Notes under the pieces: model-generated | Database searches by the model: none | What the model was told of the DNA's origin: nothing | The model's input: only the letters and a program-made list of their open reading frames with translations | Shown: one piece after another, positions 1-5,733 of the stretch | Layout of the letters: each line of letters starts with the position of its first letter | Numbering within the stretch: the first letter of the stretch is position 1 | Position numbers and translations under genes: made by a program | Source: a bacterium | GTDB taxonomy: Bacteria; Fidelibacterota; Marinisomatia; Marinisomatales; Marinisomataceae | Length of the DNA stretch: 5,733 nucleotides | Direction: 5' to 3' | Assembly: GCA_023255095.1 (NCBI GenBank) | Contig: JALRJJ010000118.1 | Location: forward strand, 1 to 5,733

Positions 1-147
1 TGCAACTGCCATTGCTGACGTGGTGTCACCTTGTACAATAACAGCCTTGACACTAATATTACTAATTATATACGATAATTTATCCATAATAGATTTAACA
101 ATTAAATCAAGCCTATTAATACCTGATTCATTAATATTGATATTATC
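1..147 (-). other. Segment resembling UDP-GlcNAc 2-epimerase (WecB family), in frame with the HAD domain
   Basis: Residues 245-260 of the left-edge reading frame read KAVIVQGDTTSAMAVA. This matches the conserved strand and loop of non-hydrolysing UDP-N-acetylglucosamine 2-epimerases (E. coli WecB has VVLVHGDTTTT, including active-site D95, here D252). The preceding stretch, DADNININESG and then LDLIVKSIMDKL, can be aligned loosely with WecB PDYDLNIMQPGQ and its following helix. The family's N-terminal GTRPE segment, which binds UDP, is not present between the HAD domain and this region. If the resemblance is real, the epimerase portion is N-terminally truncated by about 50 residues. Only about 16 residues are strongly diagnostic and the rest lies outside the window, so the identity is tentative. 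Confidence 0.55.
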
Positions 148-780
148 TGCATCCCAATTTGCTCCTGAATTATCAATATCAAACATGGATCCATAACGAG
201 CATAAACCGATTTAATTCCAACAGAATTTGCACCAGCAATATCTCTTTCTGGCCAATCTCCAATCATAATTGCTTCATCTTTGGTAAGACCAAGATTTTG
301 TAAAGCAATTTCAAAAGGTTTAGAAGATGGTTTTCTTTCACCAGATTCGTCTAAGGTAATTACTTCATCAAAAATATGATGAAGATTCATTTGATGTATT
401 CTCATCCATGCTTCTCTGCTAGGAGCATCAGTAACAATTGCTAATTTTATTCCCATTTTCATTAATTGATGAAGAGTTTTACGAACCCCCGGATACGGTT
501 TTAAATTAGCTTCCTTAGCTCTTCTATATGCTACAATTCCTGCAGCTAAATGCTTATTGTCAACAAAACCAATTTCATTCTCAATAAACTTGTTAAAAAC
601 TTCTTGATGTTCCCATCCTTCTTTTTCATAAATAGATTGTATTTTATTAAAAGAAGCTTCAGGATCAATATTCAAACCAGACTCAACCATAGCATTTAAG
701 GCATTTTTAACTGCCTCACTCTTCATTTTGACAAAATCTAAAAGAGTGTTATCTAAATCAAAAAAAACAGCTTTAATCAC
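1..780 (-). CDS. HAD-superfamily (subfamily IA) hydrolase, partial, with WecB-like C-terminal extension
   Basis: This is a probable cytoplasmic phosphatase of the haloacid dehalogenase superfamily; its substrate is unknown. The frame opens with GTG at 780-778 and is still open at position 1 (260 codons seen, 3' end missing). Motif I is FFDLDNTLLDF with nucleophile D9 and general acid/base D11. A helical cap follows (about 18-95). Motif II is AIVTDAP with T117, motif III RKPSSKPF with K150, and motif IV MIGDWPERD with D175 and D180. The pattern resembles the CTE7 group (TIGR02253), which from memory includes archaeal proteins and human N-acylneuraminate-9-phosphatase; this is resemblance, not a search result. 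The HAD fold should end near residue 213 (SGANWDADNI). The frame then continues into a segment resembling UDP-GlcNAc 2-epimerase. The GTG overlaps the TPR gene stop as GTGA and has no Shine-Dalgarno motif, so translational coupling is likely. The start is fixed by motif I lying only eight residues downstream. Confidence 0.9.
   Translation of the reverse strand, partial: MIKAVFFDLDNTLLDFVKMKSEAVKNALNAMVESGLNIDPEASFNKIQSIYEKEGWEHQEVFNKFIENEIGFVDNKHLAAGIVAYRRAKEANLKPYPGVRKTLHQLMKMGIKLAIVTDAPSREAWMRIHQMNLHHIFDEVITLDESGERKPSSKPFEIALQNLGLTKDEAIMIGDWPERDIAGANSVGIKSVYARYGSMFDIDNSGANWDADNININESGINRLDLIVKSIMDKLSYIISNISVKAVIVQGDTTSAMAVA
122..179 (-). repeat. Imperfect 16-nt direct repeat at the HAD/WecB-like junction
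   Basis: On the minus strand, ATATTGATAATTCAGG (179-164) and ATATTAATGAATCAGG (137-122) match at 13 of 16 bases and lie 42 nt apart in the same reading phase. They encode DIDNSG and NINESG. They flank the place where HAD similarity gives way to WecB-like similarity, so they could mark a recombination or duplication point. In AT-rich coding DNA the match may also be chance. Confidence 0.3.
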
Positions 781-1979
781 TGATCGTATTTTTGTGGATT
801 TCTAACTCTGTCGATTTCATATTCAGCCATTTTTCTCCAATCTCGATCATTTCGTGCTTTTTCAAAGTGATTGATTGCTAAGTTCTTATTTCCAGAACCA
901 TTACAATATTCTGCGATGCCTAATTCAAACCATCCCCCGCCAAAATTTTTCTTTAAATCAATCGACTCTTGAGCGGCTGATTTAGCTTGATCACACATAT
1001 TGAGCGCATTGTAAGAAGCAGAAAGATCAAACCAGATTAAAAATTCTTTCTTATCCAAATTCGCAGCTTGCTCTAAAGCTTCAACAGATTTTTTATAATC
1101 ACCCATTTTTGAATATGTAATACCCATAGCATGATAAGCTGAAGAAAAATCAGACTCAAGTTTTATAGCATTTTGAAAACTAGCTAAAGCATTTTCAAAG
1201 TTTTCAGAATCAAGATAAATTTCTCCTAAACTCTTATGAGCTTTAGCATACTTGCTATTTAATTTAATTGTTTGCTCAAAAGCATCTTTAGCATTATTAA
1301 TATCTCCATAGTCTTTGTAAGCTAATCCTAAAGCATACCAACCTTTATCAAAGTTTTTCTTGATCTCTAATGCTTTCTTATAATTATCTATAGCGGAAGA
1401 AATATTTCCCATTCTTTTACTTAGAACACCCATTTGAAAATATGCTTGATATAGGTTAGGATTTATATCGATGACTTGACTATATTTATTCATAGATGAT
1501 TCAAGATTTCCATCTTTATAATCTTGATTCGCTTCGTTATAAAGTCTTTTAGCAACATTAGAAATAGATTTTTTAGAATTCTCATGATTGGAATCAATTT
1601 TTAGAGCTTGCTTATAAAAACTTACAGCCATTGAATAATCAGATTTACCTTCATAAGCTTTTCCAGTACCGTAAAATGCATCTGTAAGCTTAGGGACATC
1701 TTTGGTTAAGTCAGAAAATCCAGAAATAGCATCATCGAAACGCCCATCCTGAAGAGCACGGTTAGAATTATTTAGTTTATTTACTAAGTCTCTTAAACGT
1801 TTTTCTTCTTCTCGAAAGAGCTGATTGCCATTGTCCGCATTAATAGCTGCATTTATCTTTTCACCTGCAAGTTTTAAATCGCCATTTGATAAAGCATTTT
1901 GGGATTCTTTAAAAAGATTGTCTGCATTTTGTGAAAAAATTAGTGAAGCTAATAAAACAAGTGATATGTATTTTTTCAT
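777..1979 (-). CDS. Exported TPR-repeat protein
   Basis: This is a 400-residue tetratricopeptide-repeat protein, probably a periplasmic or outer-envelope scaffold; its specific partner is unknown. A short signal peptide (MKKYISLVLLASLIFSQ) opens the protein. It has no lipobox cysteine, so a lipoprotein is unlikely. Weak TPR-like helices occupy about 18-98. Good 34-residue TPR units with G/A/Y/P spacing run from about 100 to 375 in roughly eight copies, for example AYFQMGVLSKRMGNISSAID and GWYALGLAYKDYGDINNAKD. A basic/acidic tail, WRKMAEYEIDRVRNPQKYDQ, closes it. The ATG at 1979-1977 is chosen because AGAGGAA lies just upstream and a signal peptide follows directly; the upstream in-frame start at 2036 would lie inside the tRNA gene. 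The gene overlaps the HAD gene by 4 nt (GTGA). TPR proteins are too diverse to name a function. Confidence 0.87.
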   Translation of the reverse strand: MKKYISLVLLASLIFSQNADNLFKESQNALSNGDLKLAGEKINAAINADNGNQLFREEEKRLRDLVNKLNNSNRALQDGRFDDAISGFSDLTKDVPKLTDAFYGTGKAYEGKSDYSMAVSFYKQALKIDSNHENSKKSISNVAKRLYNEANQDYKDGNLESSMNKYSQVIDINPNLYQAYFQMGVLSKRMGNISSAIDNYKKALEIKKNFDKGWYALGLAYKDYGDINNAKDAFEQTIKLNSKYAKAHKSLGEIYLDSENFENALASFQNAIKLESDFSSAYHAMGITYSKMGDYKKSVEALEQAANLDKKEFLIWFDLSASYNALNMCDQAKSAAQESIDLKKNFGGGWFELGIAEYCNGSGNKNLAINHFEKARNDRDWRKMAEYEIDRVRNPQKYDQ

Positions 1980-1983
1980 TTCG

Positions 1984-1990
1984 TTCCTCT
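1984..1990 (-). promoter_or_regulatory. Ribosome binding site of the TPR gene
   Basis: AGAGGAA on the minus strand sits 4 nt before the ATG at 1979. It supports this start over the longer frame that begins within the tRNA gene. Confidence 0.7.
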
Positions 1991-2009
1991 TTTTTAGACT
2001 AATGTTTTG

Positions 2010-2093
2010 TGCCGAAGGCGGGACTTGAACCCACACAGAGTTTCCTCCACTAGCCCCTCAAGCTAGCGTGTCTACCAATTCCACCACTTCGGC
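2010..2093 (-). tRNA. tRNA-Leu, anticodon GAG
   Basis: A class II tRNA with a full cloverleaf can be drawn by hand. The acceptor stem pairs GCCGAAG (2093-2087) with CTTCGGC (2017-2011), and the discriminator base is A at 2010. The D-arm region reads TGGTGGAATTGGTAGACAC. The anticodon stem CTAGC/GCTAG encloses loop TTGAGGG, with anticodon GAG at 2059-2057 (reads CUC and CUU). The long variable arm forms GGAG-GAAA-CTCT. The T arm is GTGGG-TTCAAGT-CCCGC. The long variable arm, A73 and the GAG anticodon all fit leucine; E. coli leuU has a very similar anticodon loop (TTGAGGT). The 3' CCA is not encoded (CAA follows A73 directly), so CCA must be added by nucleotidyltransferase. The gene lies 9 nt after the secG stop and about 30 nt before the TPR start, so it is probably cut from a longer transcript. 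Confidence 0.97.
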
Positions 2094-2102
2094 TTCAAAC
2101 TT

Positions 2103-2459
2103 CTATTCAGTAGAAGTATCTGAAGTAGCTTCAGGAATTAAATTTCCAGAAGGTAAAGCATATTCTTCAACAATATCATTTTCTACAGCATTACTAATAG
2201 CATCTTGCTGAATAATGGATGAAGAATTAAGGGTTTTGTTACCGCTTAAAGCACCAATTAAAATTGCTAATCCAATAAATGTTATTCCCAACCAGGTTGT
2301 TAACTTGGTCATAAAATCATTTGCTCCAGTAGAACCTAACATTGAATTTGCCGTTCCGCTAAGCATTGAGTTTAATCCTCCTTGGCCAGATTGCATTAAA
2401 ATAGCAAAAATCAGTAAAATACTAACTAATGTATGTAAAACTATTAGAAATTGCACCAT
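2103..2459 (-). CDS. secG: Preprotein translocase subunit SecG
   Basis: SecG is the small inner-membrane subunit of the SecYEG channel and assists SecA-driven export. This copy has 118 residues, close to the usual 75-130. It shows the family layout: transmembrane helix 1 at about 4-22 (FLIVLHTLVSILLIFAILMQ), the conserved glycine-rich loop SGQGGLNSMLSG (24-35), then GSTGANDFMTKLT (42-54), and transmembrane helix 2 at about 55-71. A hydrophilic, acidic tail (72-118) rich in D, E, S and T follows; such tails vary between lineages. The start ATG at 2459 has GAGGA 4 nt upstream. It begins 10 nt after the tpiA stop and ends 9 nt before the tRNA-Leu, an arrangement also common in proteobacteria. 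Confidence 0.94.
   Translation of the reverse strand: MVQFLIVLHTLVSILLIFAILMQSGQGGLNSMLSGTANSMLGSTGANDFMTKLTTWLGITFIGLAILIGALSGNKTLNSSSIIQQDAISNAVENDIVEEYALPSGNLIPEATSDTSTE
2120..2134 (-). other. Small perfect hairpin at the secG 3' end, before the tRNA
   Basis: On the minus strand CTGAAG-CTA-CTTCAG can form a 6-bp stem with a 3-nt loop. It lies inside the last codons of secG, about 26 nt before the tRNA 5' end. No U-run follows, so it is not an intrinsic terminator. It might affect processing or be chance; it sits in codons for a repetitive acidic tail. Confidence 0.25.
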
Positions 2460-2463
2460 CTTA

Positions 2464-2468
2464 TCCTC
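2464..2468 (-). promoter_or_regulatory. Ribosome binding site of secG
   Basis: GAGGA on the minus strand ends 4 nt before the secG ATG, within the 10-nt gap after the tpiA stop codon. It is one of only two clear Shine-Dalgarno motifs in the window. Confidence 0.7.
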
Positions 2469-2470
2469 AA

Positions 2471-3208
2471 TTATATTAGGTTATTAACCATTTTCATTAA
2501 TTTTTCAAATTTTGATCCAGCACTTCCAATTAAAAAACCATCCAGAAGAACAATATCTGATAGATTTCTGATATTTGTTTCATCTACAGATCCTCCATAA
2601 AAAAGTCTTAAAGCTGAATTTTTTTCGTGAGAATATAAAGTATTTAATTCACTTTTTATAGTAGAAAGCATATCAGATATATATTCCTTTGAAGGAACTT
2701 CTCCTGTTCCGATTGCCCAAATAGGCTCATAAGCAATCGTTAAAGGGATTTGAATATCTAAATTCTTTAAAATGGATAACTGAGATTTGATTCTCTCTTT
2801 GCTAAGACCTTCTTCTTTTTCATTAAGGCTTTCACCAACACAAAGAATTGTACTAATTTTTTTTGCATTACTTATCTGAAGTTTTTTAAGAATTAAATTA
2901 TCGTTTTCATTGTAAAAATCTCTTCTTTCGGAATGTCCGACAATACAACAATCAATCTCAATAGATGAAAGAGATAAAGATCCAGTAAAGGCTCCTTTTT
3001 CAAATATAGAAAAATCTTGTAAACCTATTTTAATTGAACTGTGATTTAAAACATTCCTTACTGAGCGAATTGCAGTAGCGCTTGGATAAATTTCTAAATC
3101 AATAAGGTCAAATTGATTTTTAGAATGATTTATTTTTTCAACGAATTCAATTGATTCTAATTCATTTAAGTATAATTTCCAATTTAGAGCTAATGTTATT
3201 TTTTTCAT
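2471..3208 (-). CDS. tpiA: Triosephosphate isomerase
   Basis: This cytoplasmic glycolytic enzyme interconverts dihydroxyacetone phosphate and glyceraldehyde 3-phosphate. Its 245 residues fit the usual ~250. Catalytic residues are in place: K11 (NWK), H92 (VGHSERR) and E161 (AYEPIWAIGTG). The flexible phosphate-gripping loop follows E161, and the phosphate motifs are YGGSV (204-208) and DGFLIGSAGS (223-232). Departures from the common pattern are L for G before NWK, S77 for the usual E in the TGE loop-3 motif, YPSAT for APP, and GSAGS for GGAS near the C-terminus. The catalytic core is intact, so it is probably active. The ATG at 3208 overlaps the pgk stop (ATGA) and no Shine-Dalgarno motif is visible, which suggests translational coupling to pgk. 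Confidence 0.97.
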   Translation of the reverse strand: MKKITLALNWKLYLNELESIEFVEKINHSKNQFDLIDLEIYPSATAIRSVRNVLNHSSIKIGLQDFSIFEKGAFTGSLSLSSIEIDCCIVGHSERRDFYNENDNLILKKLQISNAKKISTILCVGESLNEKEEGLSKERIKSQLSILKNLDIQIPLTIAYEPIWAIGTGEVPSKEYISDMLSTIKSELNTLYSHEKNSALRLFYGGSVDETNIRNLSDIVLLDGFLIGSAGSKFEKLMKMVNNLI

Positions 3209-4410
3209 TTTATATCTAATATATCAATAGCAGGTAGTTTATTGCCACCTAAAAGATGTAATGTAGCCCCACCTCCAGTAGAAATATGAGAAAATTCACT
3301 TAAAAATGATTTATTATAATTAGTGATTGAGCTGATTGTATCTCCACCTCCAATTATCGATTCAGAATTACTCGAAACAATTGAATCAATTATTTTATTA
3401 TTTCCTTCAGAAAAATGACTCATTTCAGACACGCCCATGGTACCGTTCCAAAAAACGGTTTTACTTTTAGAAATTATTGATGTATATAATTCAACAGTTT
3501 CTGGACCGATATCAGCAATAACCATATCGTCTTCTATCTGGTTAGTTTTAAGGGTAAAATCTTTTTTATTGATCAAATTATTCATTGATCCAGTAGAGTC
3601 TAATGGAAGATGAATTTTAGTTTTTGATTTTTTTGCATTTTCTAAAATCTCTCGTGCATTTTTAACTTTCTCTTTTTCAAATAGAGATTTTCCAATATTT
3701 TTACCTTTTGAAAAAAGAAAAGTATTTGCCATAGCACCACCAATAAGAATATTGTCCGCGATATCTAAAAAATTGTTTATAATATCAATTTTAGTACCAA
3801 TTTTAGCACCACCAATAATCAATGTAAGTGGTTTTTGAGGATTTTTTAATGAGTCTGATAAATATTGTAATTCCTTTTCAATCAATAAACCTATTCCTTT
3901 AACACTAAAATTATCAATAATTGAACTATTTGATGCATGCAAACGATGTGTTAGACCAAATGCATCATTGATATAAATTGAACCATGACTAGATAATTTA
4001 GAAGCGAACTTAGGGTCATTTAATTCTTCTTCTTTGTAAAAACGTAAATTTTCTAAAAGATGAATTTCACCATCCTTCAAGCTTCTAGAAACCTCAATCG
4101 CATCATCACTAATGCAATCGTGAGAAAATTTAATTGGCATTTCGAGAATCTCAGCTAATTTTTCTCCCACAGGAATTAGAGATAAATTTTTATCCACATT
4201 GCCATTTGGTCGACCTAGATGAGACATTAGAACTAACTTAGCTCCTTGTTCAAGGCAGAACTTTATAGTAGGAATTGATTGTTGAATCCTAAAATCATCT
4301 AGAATTTTTTCGTTTTCAATAGGAACATTAAAATCGAAACGAATTAGAACTGTCCTACCAAAATTATATTTTGAAGACTGAAAGTCTATTGTATTTAATT
4401 TTCGCAACAT
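3205..4410 (-). CDS. pgk: Phosphoglycerate kinase
   Basis: This cytoplasmic enzyme transfers phosphate between 1,3-bisphosphoglycerate and ADP in glycolysis, or runs in reverse in gluconeogenesis. It is full length (401 residues). N-terminal substrate-domain motifs are RFDFNVP (24-30), DDFRIQQSIPTI (38-49), SHLGRP (63-68), ENLRF (120-124) and NDAFGLTHRLHAS (148-160). C-terminal nucleotide-domain motifs are GGAKIGTK (200-207), GGAMANTF (224-231), DIGPETVELY (300-309), FWNGTMGVSE (320-329), GGGDT (354-358) and STGGGATLHLL (377-387). Several motif positions differ from the commonest residues (GTAHRAHAS, GGAKVSDK, DIGPKT, WNGPMG), while the main ligand-contact residues remain. An in-frame TAA directly precedes the ATG, fixing the start; no Shine-Dalgarno motif is visible. 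It follows gdhA by 25 nt and overlaps tpiA by 4 nt. Confidence 0.98.
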   Translation of the reverse strand: MLRKLNTIDFQSSKYNFGRTVLIRFDFNVPIENEKILDDFRIQQSIPTIKFCLEQGAKLVLMSHLGRPNGNVDKNLSLIPVGEKLAEILEMPIKFSHDCISDDAIEVSRSLKDGEIHLLENLRFYKEEELNDPKFASKLSSHGSIYINDAFGLTHRLHASNSSIIDNFSVKGIGLLIEKELQYLSDSLKNPQKPLTLIIGGAKIGTKIDIINNFLDIADNILIGGAMANTFLFSKGKNIGKSLFEKEKVKNAREILENAKKSKTKIHLPLDSTGSMNNLINKKDFTLKTNQIEDDMVIADIGPETVELYTSIISKSKTVFWNGTMGVSEMSHFSEGNNKIIDSIVSSNSESIIGGGDTISSITNYNKSFLSEFSHISTGGGATLHLLGGNKLPAIDILDIK

Positions 4411-4435
4411 TTAGCGATGAAAAATACGCAATTTT

Positions 4436-5733
4436 TTAAACAATACCTTGATGAATCATTGAATCTGCCACACGGACAAATCCTCCGATATTAGCTCCAT
4501 CGACATAATTAACATAATCATTGAAACTTCCATACTGAACACATGTTTTATGGATGTTCTTCATAATAGACTTAAGGAGAACATCTACTTCGTCTCTTTT
4601 CAATGGAACTCTTGTACTATTCTGACTCATTTCTATTCCTGAAACAGCTACACCACCTGCATTAGCAGCTTTTCCAGGGCCGAAAAGTAATTTCTTATTA
4701 ATAAAGTGATGAACAGCTTCTTTTGTTGAAGGCATATTGGCTCCTTCAGCGACTAAAATACAACCATTAGAAGTCAATTGCTTCGCATCATTCTCGTCTA
4801 ATTCGTTTTGAGTTGCACATGGAAGCGCTATATCACACTTGACTTCCCAAGGTCTTTTACCTTCAACAAATTTTACATTATATTTATCTGCATATTCAGA
4901 GATTCTGGCTGAGCGACTTTCTTTAAGTTTCATAACAAATTGAAGTTTATCTTGCGAAATCCCTTCAGGATCATATATGTATCCACTTGAATCTGATAAA
5001 GTAACAACTTTTCCACCCATCTCGATAACTTTTTCACAAGCATATTGTGAAACGTTACCTGAACCAGAAATTGCAACTGTCATTCCTTTTATTGACTTTT
5101 TATGATAGGATAGCATTTCTTCGACAAAGTATACTAAACCATAACCAGTAGCTTCAGGACGAAGTAAACTTCCACCCCATAATGGGTTTTTACCAGTTAA
5201 AACGCCAGTAAAATTATTCTGCAATTTTTTGAACTGCCCGAACATATAACCAATTTCTTTTCCGCCAACACCAATATCGCCTGCAGGTACATCTGTATCA
5301 CTTCCTATATGTCGATATAATTCATTCATAAAAGATTGGCAAAAGGCCATAATTTCTTTGTCTGATTTTCCTTTAGGATCGAAATCGGATCCTCCTTTAC
5401 CTCCACCCATACTTAAACCGGTAAGGCTATTCTTAAAAATTTGTTCAAAGGCTAAAAATTTTAATACACCTAGATTAACAGAAGGATGAAAACGCAGTCC
5501 ACCTTTGTAGGGACCAATTGCTGAACTAAACTGTATTCTATAACCAGTATTTACTTTGACTTCTCCATTATCAGCAATCCAAGGCACCCTAAAAATTATT
5601 ATTCTTTCAGGAACAATTATTCTATCTAAAATATTTAAATCAACATAATTATGATTTTGGTGAGTAAAATCCCAGATTGAGTTAATAACTTCATCAACTG
5701 CTTGAATAAATTCTTTTTCATTCGAATATTTAT
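4436..5733 (-). CDS. gdhA: Glutamate dehydrogenase, probably NADP-dependent, 5' end missing
   Basis: This enzyme makes glutamate from 2-oxoglutarate and ammonium in the cytoplasm, probably as a hexamer. The window holds 431 codons; by comparison with E. coli GdhA (447 residues) about 16-20 N-terminal residues lie beyond the right edge. The frame enters as EKEFIQAVDEV and continues through PERIIIFRVPW, GPYKGGLRFHPSVN, MGGGKGGSDFDPKGKS (substrate lysines), DTDVPAGDIGVGG (catalytic aspartate), RPEATGYG, the Rossmann motif SGSGNVSQYA with SDSSG at the end of the second strand, ALPCATQNEL, VAEGANMPST and GPGKAANAGGVAVSGIEMSQN. It matches the short, NADP-type bacterial class rather than the long or catabolic NAD classes; the cofactor is inferred from that family resemblance. 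It ends with TAA, 25 nt before pgk. The GTG at 5587 is an internal valine of FRVPW, not a start. Confidence 0.97.
   Translation of the reverse strand, partial: KYSNEKEFIQAVDEVINSIWDFTHQNHNYVDLNILDRIIVPERIIIFRVPWIADNGEVKVNTGYRIQFSSAIGPYKGGLRFHPSVNLGVLKFLAFEQIFKNSLTGLSMGGGKGGSDFDPKGKSDKEIMAFCQSFMNELYRHIGSDTDVPAGDIGVGGKEIGYMFGQFKKLQNNFTGVLTGKNPLWGGSLLRPEATGYGLVYFVEEMLSYHKKSIKGMTVAISGSGNVSQYACEKVIEMGGKVVTLSDSSGYIYDPEGISQDKLQFVMKLKESRSARISEYADKYNVKFVEGKRPWEVKCDIALPCATQNELDENDAKQLTSNGCILVAEGANMPSTKEAVHHFINKKLLFGPGKAANAGGVAVSGIEMSQNSTRVPLKRDEVDVLLKSIMKNIHKTCVQYGSFNDYVNYVDGANIGGFVRVADSMIHQGIV

Noticed and set aside
1825..2028. Plus-strand open frame of 67 codons
   Set aside because: It lies opposite the TPR gene N-terminus and the tRNA gene; the minus-strand features are strongly supported, and its product resembles nothing.
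1980..2036. 19-residue N-terminal extension of the TPR protein starting at 2036
   Set aside because: The codons fall within the tRNA-Leu gene, and the internal ATG at 1979 has its own ribosome binding site and begins a signal peptide.
2215..2487. Plus-strand open frame of 90 codons
   Set aside because: It is antisense to secG and the tpiA end. Its hydrophobic runs are mirror images of the SecG membrane helices.
4420..4436. Inverted repeat AAAAAT-TGCGT-ATTTTT between gdhA and pgk as a terminator
   Set aside because: The stem is only A-U pairs and no U-run follows it, so it would not form a stable intrinsic terminator.
4411..4445. Promoter between gdhA and pgk (TTGTTT and TATTTT)
   Set aside because: The two elements are only 11 nt apart and such words are expected by chance in AT-rich DNA.
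5585..5587. GTG as a possible gdhA start
   Set aside because: The frame continues upstream with conserved GdhA sequence (PERIIIFRVPW), so this codon is an internal valine and the gene is cut by the window edge.
1..5733. A new defence, mobile or other accessory system
   Set aside because: The genes are recognisable housekeeping families plus one TPR and one HAD protein; no integrase, transposase, toxin, nuclease or repeat array was seen. Only the left-edge junction stays unexplained.

Overview
The window is an AT-rich piece of bacterial DNA in which every gene lies on the minus strand. In transcription order (right to left) it carries: gdhA (glutamate dehydrogenase, start beyond the right edge), pgk (phosphoglycerate kinase), tpiA (triosephosphate isomerase), secG (Sec translocon subunit), a tRNA-Leu with anticodon GAG, a secreted or periplasmic TPR-repeat protein, and a HAD-superfamily hydrolase whose frame runs off the left edge. 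No mobile element, CRISPR array or rRNA was seen.

The layout is very tight. The gaps are 25 nt (gdhA to pgk), a 4-nt ATGA overlap (pgk/tpiA), 10 nt (tpiA to secG), 9 nt (secG to tRNA), about 30 nt (tRNA to TPR gene) and a 4-nt GTGA overlap (TPR gene/HAD gene). No convincing promoter or terminator lies inside, so the set looks like one transcription unit or a few overlapping ones. Central metabolism (glycolysis and ammonium assimilation), protein export and one tRNA are joined. The run tpiA-secG-tRNA-Leu(GAG) recalls the secG-leuU neighbourhood known from E. coli and other proteobacteria.

The organism is not certain. Low G+C, streamlined spacing, short signal peptides ending in FSQ, and this gene content suggest an uncultivated marine-type bacterium. 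My best guess is Marinimicrobia (SAR406) or a relative, from general resemblance only. Most of the proteins are ordinary family members, with a few local motif substitutions in Pgk and TpiA.

The one real puzzle is the left end. The HAD protein reads through, without a stop, from a complete HAD domain into about 50 residues that end in a strong UDP-GlcNAc 2-epimerase (WecB-type) signature, QGDTTSA. The usual N-terminal GTRPE segment of that family is absent. This is either an unusual HAD-epimerase fusion, a gene junction made by deletion, or an assembly chimera at the window edge.
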